From assembly GCA_963995505.1 (NCBI GenBank), contig OZ023182.1:6440707-6504706 (forward strand): a stretch of DNA of 64,000 nt, written 5' to 3'. A model generated the notes under the pieces. It made no database searches. It was not told the DNA's origin and saw nothing but the letters and a program-made list of their open reading frames with translations. Source of the DNA: Hypericum androsaemum. Lineage: Eukaryota > Streptophyta > Magnoliopsida > Malpighiales > Hypericaceae. Position 1 is the stretch's first letter. The number at the start of each line of letters is the position of its first letter. Shown piece by piece: positions 56,302 to 64,000 of this stretch. A program made the position numbers and the translations under genes.

Positions 56302-57289
56302 TATTGGTTAGGGAAAAGTCCACTTTAATACCCTGTGGTATCGACCAAAATCACTTTAGTACCCTGTGGTAAAAAACCGATCAATCGAGTCATACTTATT
56401 CCAATTAACATCAAAAAGGGCCTCGGGCAGCTGCCCGGAGCTGCCCGAACCTACCCGAGCGCTTCCCGGGCCACATGGCCAGCCACGCCACCAATTTTGA
56501 TGACGTGGCGCCACATCACCAATTCTCCTCCTCCTCCTCCTCCTCCTCCGCGTTCCTCCTCCTCCTCCTCCTCCCCTCCTCCTCCTCCTCCTCCCCGCGT
56601 CCTCCTCCTCCTCCTCCCCGCGTCCTCCTCCTCCGCGTCCCCCTCCTCCTCCTCCTCCTCCTCTTCTCCTCCTCCCCGCATCTCCCTCCTCCTCCGCGTC
56701 CTCCTCCTCCCCGCGTCCTCCTCCTCCCCGCGTCCCCCTCCTCCTCCGCGTCCTCCTCCTCCTCCTCCTCCGCGTTCTCCTCCTCCTCTCCTCCTCCTCC
56801 CCACGTTGCCCTCCTCCTCCGCGTCCTCCTCCTCCCCGCGTCCTCCTCCTCCCCACGCCCCCCTCCTCCTCCGCGTCCTCCTCCTCCCCGCGTCCTCCTC
56901 CTCCCCGCGTCCCCCTCCTCCCCCGCGTCCCCCTCCTCCTCCCCGCGTCCCCCTCCTCCTCTCCTCCTCCTCCCCGCGTCCTCCTCCCCCTCCTCCTCCT
57001 CCTCCTCCTCCCCGCGTCCCCCTCCTCCTCCTCCTCCTCCTCCTCCTCCCCGCCTCCTCCTCCTCCTCTTGGTGACGTGGCGCCACGTCATCAAAATTGG
57101 TGACGTGGCTGGCCACGTGGCCCGGGCAGCGCTCGGGTAGGTTCGGGCAGCTCCGGGTAGCTGCCCGAGGCCCTTTTTGATGTTAATTGGAATAAGTATG
57201 ACTCGATTGATCGGTTTTTTACCACAGGGTACTAAAATGATTTTGGTCGATACCACAGGGTACGAAAGTGGACTTTTCCCTATTGGTTA
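56302..57289. mobile_element. Mutator-like non-autonomous element, 212-bp TIRs, CTC-repeat core
   Basis: Target duplication TATTGGTTA at 56302-56310 and 57281-57289 (perfect, 9 bp). The element is 56311-57280. The left TIR 56311-56522 and right TIR 57069-57280 are both 212 bp and nearly identical, starting GGGAAAAGTCCACTTTAATA. The inner TIR parts are GC-rich with palindromes (CGGGCAGCTGCCCG, GACGTGGCGCCAC). A 9-bp duplication with long G-starting TIRs is diagnostic for Mutator-like elements. There is no transposase. The high TIR identity suggests recent movement or gene conversion. Confidence 0.9.
56523..57068. repeat. CTC/GAG-rich polypyrimidine core
   Basis: 546 bp of CTCCTC repeats, nearly all pyrimidine on the plus strand, interrupted by recurring CCCCGCGTCC and CTCCGCGTCC motifs that make irregular 15-27 bp minisatellite units. 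All six frames stay open only because the repeat lacks stops; the predicted proline-, serine-, arginine- or glutamate-rich proteins are artefacts. Confidence 0.92.
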
Positions 57290-58625
57290 TTATATCATAA
57301 GCCCATGATACAAGAACCTGATGCGACCAACACCGTGAGAGGCGAAGGAAAAGTCAAAACTAACATAGGTTTACGTGTCCAATTGAATGATAAGATGTGC
57401 AAAGGAGGGTGGTGATGTGATGGATCAAATTAGTTTGGTTGGTCATCATCTACTGTGTGTCGTCTTAGACGATGTGCATCACGTGAGATTCCAACCCATG
57501 CGACTACGTGTTGAGATTCCATTTTTTCAATTTGTTTATAAGTTTGAAATAATTCATTAAATTTATTGTTTTTGAGTTATGAGATTTGAATTTTTTTTTC
57601 ACACGATTCCCATTTTTTAATTTGTTGCCGATGTAAAATTCGTGCAAACTTTTATCATTGAGAATGGAGTGTCTTTGTATACATGTAAATATCAATATTT
57701 TAAAAATCACGGTCCGACTGTTACCCAACCAAATTCGGGTTGATTTTTTCCTAAAACCTAGAATGTGGTTCAACTGGCTAAAGGTTCTTCCGGATGACCC
57801 AGTTCGCCCGGATCAGAAAAATTAATATTTATTTTTTCTATTTTATCTAATTTAATTTAGAAACAAAAACTCAACTTCCACATTCGGAAAGTGTACATCA
57901 CTTTTTGATTACAAAAAATTTATTTTTTAACAATTCTTGATAATATTTCAACTAAGTCAAACAAATTAGACTAATATGTCGAACCTGAAAACTTGTATAA
58001 TCATCTTCTTATTCTTCTAGACTTGTTCAATTCACGTTTGAAGATTTTGTTTGGATAAATTGTATAACAAAGTTGCTAAATATTTAAACTTATTTGATAT
58101 TTTATCATTTTTATGTTAAATTAAATTTATTAAACATTATTTAATTATATTAATATAAAATAGAAGTCCGGTCGGACCGATCGGACTAGGCGAACTGAAA
58201 ATTTTAAGAATTCCGGATCGCATTCCGGGTCATTTTAAAAATATTTGTAAATATATATAACAATTAACTAAAAAGTCCGAAATTGTCAAATGCACCACAT
58301 AATTATACGGGAGTAATCATAGCACAAAATGAATGGTTAGAGTGAGAAACTTTCTCACTTTTAAATCCACGTCGATTCAGCTTCTTTTAGTTAGTAGAGG
58401 AACAAAATATGTTAATTTTTCTCTATACAATGGATTCCATAAATGGAGACAATTATTTAATTTTCATTATGCAAGTAAGGCCCATTGGGTCTTTTACTAG
58501 GCTTTGTTCATTTACGTTGAGCCCGGTAAGAAGTTGGTCCAATTCTCAGGTGCTGCCTTTTAATAGATTATAATATTTTACGTATAAAAAAAATTGGTCC
58601 AACAAAGTGGTCAAACATATGATCC
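57290..58625. other. Intergenic, nothing coding seen
   Basis: AT-rich with no recognised gene. GGTCGGACCGATCGGACTAG near 58171 is a short palindromic patch. Confidence 0.45.
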
Positions 58626-58833
58626 AAAGTCACTGGAAAGATACCAACGCAAAGTAAGTAGGATGATAACGGATCTTATCTCGTTTCTTAGGGGTCAGTG
58701 GGTCAATTCTCGCCCCTTGCAAAAAATGTGAAAAACTTTGTTTAGGAGGGGAACAAAATCCAATGCCGTCTAGAACTCTGGAGTTTAGGCTAACCCGCCT
58801 AAATTTTCTTTACCAAAAAAAAAGTCACTGGAA
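58626..58833 (+). mobile_element. SINE-like retroposon, copy B
   Basis: AAAGTCACTGGAA at 58626-58638 and 58821-58833 (perfect 13-bp duplication) flank 182 bp ending TTTTCTTTACC plus an A-run. It aligns with copy A at 54425-54604. GTGGGTCAATTCTC is weakly box B-like. No protein. Family assignment beyond SINE-like retroposon is not possible here. Confidence 0.7.
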
Positions 58834-58956
58834 GGGCTGCGACAGGAGGTCTGATACGAAATACAGAAGGCAGCTGGGTGGGAGATTTTATGTGCAATCT
58901 TGGTCTTTGCAACAACCTTGTTGGGTATGAAGCCTGAATATGAGTGAAGTATTCGG

Positions 58957-59776
58957 GTGGCTCGAGTGAAGAGCCGTGAGGATGGTCCGAGAGTTGATCG
59001 TTCGGGTTCGGAGTCCGGGGACACTCGGGGAATCAATCGAGTCAAGAGTCGAGTGAAGACATTGAGGACATTCGAGGGTCGTGTGGCTCGAGTGAAGAGC
59101 CATGAGGATGATCGGGTCAAGCGTCGAGTGAAGACGTGCCTTAGGCGCCTGGCGGGCGCCAGCCGACTAGCAGGCGCTAGTGGCACTGGCGGGCGTTAGT
59201 GCACTAGCGATCGCTAGTGTGGCGAGGCATGAGCTTCCAGGTGAGGCCACTGGTGGTCGCCAGTTGGGCCTGGAAAGCTGCTGAACTTGGACCAAAATGC
59301 CCCTTAAGATCCCCAAATAGTTACCTATGTTGTGTGCACTGTAAATATCCCTCCATGGCCTCAAAGAGGGAGGAAATAGAAAGGCTCTCTAAGTGAAGGA
59401 GAGGCCAAGTGCCCACTTCTCCAAGTGAAGGAGCAGAAGGAGAAGAAGAAGTGTGCCCCAAAGATACCCAACCCAAGTGAAGGGTTGCCTCCGAGTGAAG
59501 GAGAAGAAGAAAACCCAAGAAGAAGAGTTGCCTCTAAGTGAAGGAGGAGGAGAAGAAGAACTCCAAGTGAAGGGCAAACCCAAGAAGAAGGGTTAGCCAC
59601 TTCGAGTGAAGGAAGTGTTACTCTCCGAGTGAAGGAGAGTTGTCCGACGTGTGGGTAGAGCCCGAGTGAAGGGCCTTGCCAAGAGAAGGGTTAGCCACTC
59701 CGAGTGAAGGAGGTGGTGCTCTCCGAGTGAAGGAGAGTTGCCCGAAGAGTGGGTAGAGCCCAAGCCTAGGTTTTGC
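58957..59776. repeat. Minisatellite-rich block, possible LTR remnant
   Basis: GTGGCTCGAGTGAAGAGCC occurs at 58957 and 59083. A GC-palindrome cluster (GGCGGGCGCCAG and relatives) lies at 59135-59215. From 59388 about eleven copies of [AG]AGTGAAGG occur, including a 98-bp-period duplication (GGTTAGCCAC at 59591 and 59689). Downstream, at about 59920, GATGTAGATCGTCGTGGATC then GAACCAGGTAA resembles the region near the 3' end of plant copia LTRs, so this may be a diverged LTR. Confidence 0.5.
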
Positions 59777-60082
59777 CAAGAGTGAGAACTCCCAAGAGTG
59801 TGGGTAGCCTATGGTGAGAAGAGGAAGAGAGAGTGAGCCGAGTGAAGGCATCCATTATTGTGAGAGTGAGTGAAGTTCGAACATGATATAGTAAAATCTC
59901 TCCTGGCTTGGAAGCCCCCGGATGTAGATCGTCGTGGATCGAACCAGGTAACCAAATTTTTGTGTCCCTCCTTGTGCTTTCTTTGTGCTTAGTGTGTTGT
60001 GCTTCTCGTGGTATCGTGGTTTGCTCATATGTGTGTTTTCGCTTGCGTTACTTGAGTCCACATAAAATAGGTAATTTTTCCA

Positions 60083-60500
60083 ACAAGCATGAGTGCAGAG
60101 CTTTGTGGGGTCTTTCATTGCCTGAACCTAGCTTGGAATGCGGAAATCAGGAAGTTTATACTCCAGGTGGACTCTAAGTTAGTCCAAGGCTACCTCACCA
60201 GACTCACCACCACTCTCTCCCCTAGTTTATAACATAAGGGAGTTGCTCAATAGGGCCTGGGTAGTGCATGTGAAACATATGCGTAGAGAGGCAAACGCTA
60301 GTGCTGATCACCTTGCCAACTTGGCTTTTTCTTTTCCCGTTGGTCTCTCTGTTCTAGAAGATCCCCCTATAACACTTAGACCTTTGCTGCTGCAAGATCT
60401 AAGTGATGTCGCCCTTCCGAGGATGGTTGTGCTTAGGATTTTGAGATTTTGATTTAATAAAATAGGGGCACTGCCCCTCGAAGCTTACCCAAAAAAAAAG
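60083..60500 (+). pseudogene. LINE 3' end: RNase H domain remnant with A-tail
   Basis: Frame one reads SMSAELCGVFHCLNLAWNAE, then IRKFILQVDSKLVQGYLTRL; after a shift near 60230 the 69-codon frame continues VYNIRELLNRAWVVHVKHMR, then REANASADHLANLAFSFPVG. L-x-V-D-S-K and H-x-x-R-E-A-N-x-x-A-D-x-L-A are the signatures of the RVT_3 RNase H at the end of plant LINE ORF2. It is followed by CTTACCC plus A9 at 60491-60499, the element's 3' end. The 5' portion is missing or unrecognisable. Confidence 0.75.
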
Positions 60501-60701
60501 TAAACTTTCTTTAATGGAAGAATTATTTGAAAAAAAGACTTACTTACTTTATATGTTTAATTACGAAGTCACCTTTCTAATTTGAAAAGATAGGTTCCTT
60601 GGTCTTGAAGGCATAGAATACGTATTCCACTCGCATAATAATTCCCAACTCTTCACCAAGCTGAGTTTCTCCCGATAATTAATTTACTTAACGGGTGTTA
60701 G

Positions 60702-62886
60702 TGTCACGACCCAAATTCGGGGTCAGTGACCGGCACTAGACCCTAACCCGTTTGCAACACAAAACGGGTCTAGCTAGCCTCAAACATAACTTAATCTCAC
60801 AAAATCATACATGTCAAAATCTCTAGGAATTATTCTTTATATTTACCCCAGAATCAAAATGGACACGGTGGCTACGGAGCTGCTAGACAAAGAACCTGCA
60901 AAACTGGAGAGAGGGGGGTGAGTGTTTTGGAACACTCCATAAGCACATAGAACATAACATATCAGTTATGTCAGTTACATGTGGGAGAGACAGAACTTAA
61001 CTATGTCCCACTTCATTCAAGACACATACTCAAATCCATACTAACCATATGACCACCACACACAAACAAAACATAGGCAAGTTACATGACGTCCCATTCC
61101 ATCACTCAACTTGTCCCCAAAATACATAATCACATAGTCAAACAATGGTGAGCTCTAAACAGGTTTAGTCGGGCCACTTCCTCTTCAGCGCAGGGATATC
61201 AACATGGCCATCAGATCTCCTTTCCATAATCACATACTAAGCATATAGTAGTAATATAGGATATCCCCAATCTATGTGCACATAGGCTAACATCCCCGGT
61301 TAGCACGGAAAACCTGTCCATTTCTCACCAGAAATAAATATAACATACTCATCACAAAACCAAAGGTCCAAAACCATATCCCACAGAAATGGACATATCA
61401 CATTCTCACAAATCGGACCCAAGCTAGGAAACATATATTCTCTAGCTGGCCACGTACACATGTCACCAACAAATCCAAATAACACCAAACACACCACATA
61501 TGCACAAAATCAATTCATAGACAAACCTTATATGCATGAGACGCACATACTTAAGATCTGAAACATGCACATGTACCAAACAAACCAAAGTTGTCATGAT
61601 CTATATGCTTACCTATTTGAAGTCCGCTCGACAAATGCTCACTTTTCGACTAGCTCAGTTGTATCCCCGGTAGACCATATGTTGTTCAAAACTAATTTTA
61701 TGATGACTCCTTAATCAAAACAGAGCATATAATATATCTTTGGAAAGATTTTACAGTCTTCTATAACTTTTGTGTTTCATAGAAATCCCAATTCCAATCC
61801 TAAACATGCTTACCGATTACATCTTCTTCAACCATCTCAGTTTCAAACCCAGCTAGTCAGTTTGACTTCCAACCAAACTTTAAGGACGATTTCCTTATCC
61901 AAATAGGGCATATGATATATTCTTAGAAAGGTCTTTAAGTCTTCTACAATATATATCAAGACACCAAGATCTAATTCGGAGTCCAAGTAGACTTAGCAAG
62001 CCCTTCTTTCCAACCACCTTGGCTGTATACCCCAGCAACCAGTGTGTTGTCCAAAATACATTTTAGGCTGATTCCTTGATCAAATCATAATATATGATAT
62101 ATGGTTAGAAAGATCTTGAAGTACTCTACCATTTTCATCAAGAACTTAAAGTCAGATTCAAGGCCAAAAGGTACTTACCGAACACTTCTTCTTCCACTCG
62201 CTCAGTTGTACTCCCAGCAGACAGTCCGCTGATCAAAACTAATTTTCCCGTTGATTCTTTGATCCAAGTATGACAAATAATATACCGTTGGAAATATCCT
62301 TGAGTAATCTATAACTCTTATGAAGACATAAAAGTCTAAATCGGAGGGGAACATCACTTACCAAGCCGTTCTTTCTTCCCCTGTTCCTTTCTCTCTCTCT
62401 CTCTCTTCTTTTCTTCTCTTCCGTTTTCTGAACTAATTAGGGAGTTTCTAGCCTCTTCTTTAAAGTTCTTGAGTCCCAAAATAGTGTATGTGAGTCACCA
62501 TCCCACGTGACCCACCTTTTCCACTCACTCTAATGAGTTTACAAGTGTTGAAATAGGATTGGTTACTTGAAAAACGTGGTCCAATCAGAATTTAGCACAT
62601 TGATCTCCATTTTTCACTAACTTACGTTAGTTTTTATCAAAACTCTTCAACAGATAAATTGTAGCCTTGTATGTCTAGTTTCCAAATCATATTCATTCAT
62701 CAAATTTGGAGCAATATTGTGAAAGTTGTGCCCAATTTACCAAGTAGTGCTTCTGCTGTCCGAATTTAGCCAACTTGCACTCTATTTACATAGCAATTTT
62801 CCTCCGCATACTAATCCAATACGTCAATACAACTAGTATACTTTACTTAAGTCGAATAAATATGATATAAGGAGTAGGGTATTACA
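60702..62886 (-). repeat. 3' LTR of the second Ty3 element
   Basis: On the minus strand it begins TGTAATACCCTACTCC at 62886 and ends GGTCGTGACA at 60702. Its TG...CA ends and the adjoining polypurine tract fix the borders. It contains a four-copy tandem array. Confidence 0.82.
61609..62362 (-). repeat. Four tandem units of about 183 bp inside the LTR
   Basis: CTTACC/CTTAGC boundaries at 61609, 61809, 61992, 62174 and 62357 give periods of 200, 183, 182 and 183 bp. Each unit has CAACCA-CTCAGTT, CAAAACTAATTTT, GATT-CTT-ATCAAA, ATAATATAT, GGAAAGAT and a final TTCTA-AA. Units are strongly diverged, so the array is old. On the element's strand each boundary reads GGTAAG, a consensus splice donor, except one. 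Confidence 0.78.
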
Positions 62887-62899
62887 TTCTCCCCTCCTT
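62887..62899 (-). other. Polypurine tract of the second Ty3 element
   Basis: AAGGAGGGGAGAA on the minus strand directly precedes the LTR start, identical to the tract at 48119-48131. Confidence 0.88.
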
Positions 62900-63060
62900 A
62901 TAAAAATTCGTCCCCGAATTTACTTCAATTGAATGTTCACTCACATTGCTATGTAATATGCGCGAATACTTGTTCCAAATATTTCTTCTAAGTATCATAT
63001 GTCCATAAATTAAAAGGTTCATACTTCTCCAATGTGAATCACTTAACCTTGAAAATTCCA

Positions 63061-64000
63061 TCATACTCCTAATGCTCTCATCTTCCCACACAACTCACAG
63101 AACTTGGTGAGATGATTTTGAATTTTCACATTTGGCTGGTCTAGCACATATGAAGAATCAATTAGATATCTTTTAAGCATCGAGATGTGAAACACTAGGT
63201 GTATGTATAGGAGGGTAGATGGTAATGCCAGCCGATAAGCCACTCGACCAACTCTTCCTAGAATCTCAAATGGTCCCACATATCTTAAGACTCAATTTAC
63301 CCTTCCTTCCAAACCTCATAGTACCTTTCATTGGAGATACCTTCAGAAACACATTAGAACCCGCTTCAAATTTAATATCTTCTCTCCTTTTATCAGAGTA
63401 TGTCTTCTGTCTACTCTGAGCTGTCACTAATAGTTCCCAAATCACCGTAATCTTATCAACTGTCTCCTGTATGAATTCAAAACTCAAATGTTCCTTCTCA
63501 CCAACATCATTCCAACATATCGGTGACCTACACTTCCTACCATATAATATCTCATAAGGTGCCATCTGAATACTAGTTTGATAACTGTTATTGTAGGCAA
63601 ACTCCAACAAAAACAAATAAAGTTCCCAGTTTCTTCCGAAATCTATCACACATGCTCACATCATATCCTTAAATATTTGAATTGCCCGTTTGACTATCCA
63701 TCTGCCTGAGGATGAAAAGCTGTACTCAAATCCAAATGGGTACACATGGCATCTTGAAACTTCTTCCAAAATTGAGATCTAAAATGTATCCCTCGGTTAG
63801 AAACTATCGAGACAGAAACTCCATGCACTCGAACAACCTGATCTACGAATAGTAGGGCAAACTTTGCGGCATCATAAGTAATTTTCTAATGCTCATGTTG
63901 TCTTACCAATCCAGCGGTCCCAACTTATTTCCAGTATCAACCACTTAATCTTGAAAAAGATCCATCATAGTCTCAACTTTCTAAATGTAGAAAGCACTAG
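63061..64000 (-). pseudogene. Integrase region of the second Ty3 element, decayed
   Basis: The minus-strand reading gives integrase core pieces ([32 protein letters not shown]) with N in place of the catalytic D in S-[ND]-R-G and a stop after QADG. Next comes an open 127-codon block with [32 protein letters not shown] and GSNVFLKVSPMKGTMRFGRK, then a frame change near 63275 into MGPFEILGRVGRVAYRLALP and HLVFHISMLKRYL. The chromodomain tail is barely recognisable. It is not functional. Confidence 0.85.

Larger units (their letters stand above)
60702..64000 (-). mobile_element. Second Ty3 (Tekay-like) retrotransposon, 3' part, runs off the window
   Basis: On the minus strand: integrase from 64000 to about 63060, polypurine tract, then a 2.2-kb 3' LTR down to 60702. 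It shares the tract AAGGAGGGGAGAA, LTR termini of the same type (TGTAATACCC start, GTCGTGACA end) and integrase sequence with the 39985 element, but is a separate, more diverged insertion. The 5' half and target duplication cannot be examined. Confidence 0.85.

Noticed and set aside
56335..57256. Long open frames of up to 246 codons on both strands (proline/serine- or glutamate/arginine-rich)
   Set aside because: They are translations of the CTC/GAG repeat and the TIRs of the Mutator-like element; low complexity and symmetric on both strands, so not genes.

Overview
This is nuclear DNA of a flowering plant, most likely a eudicot. The signs are plant-only gene families (an EPFL cysteine-rich peptide, a YABBY transcription factor, the plant nuclear-basket nucleoporin NUP1/NUP136, an ENT8-type nucleoside transporter), GT-AG introns and heavy loading with plant retrotransposon clades. 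I cannot name the species.

Five intact-looking host genes are present: an EPFL-type secreted peptide (80-585, +), a TPR protein (17646-18778, +), an ENT8-like transporter (19651-20961, -), a NUP136-like nucleoporin (23116-26574, +) and a YABBY5-like transcription factor (33454-36768, -). They are ordinary single genes with no operon-like or pathway link. Exon borders were placed by hand from reading frame, GT/AG sites and remembered family sequence.

Most of the rest is transposable-element material. A decayed hAT transposase lies at 7933-9600. A minus-strand Athila-like gag-protease element without reverse transcriptase lies at about 12060-16563. A complete but mutated Tekay/Del-type Ty3 retrotransposon with both LTRs and a perfect 5-bp target duplication occupies 39985-50293. 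A second, minus-strand Ty3 element of the same type runs off the right edge from 60702. LINE fragments, two copies of a SINE-like family, several long-TIR elements and a TIR-flanked fragment of a MAKR kinase-regulator gene are also present.

The least ordinary observations are: (1) a retroposed 5S rRNA with a poly(A) tail and a perfect 16-bp target duplication; (2) a recurring class of tiny insertions, about 10-20 bp of A/T-rich tail between 11-17 bp direct repeats, which look like ultra-truncated LINE-mediated insertions; (3) two LINE tails inserted one after the other at one site, leaving three copies of the target; (4) a 970-bp Mutator-like element with 212-bp TIRs, a 9-bp target duplication and a 546-bp CTC/GAG core; (5) in-frame 276-bp and 1008-bp tandem duplications in the RNase H-integrase region of the Tekay element; (6) an LTR with four 183-200 bp tandem units. 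I see no CRISPR array, bacterial-type operon or convincing tRNA gene.
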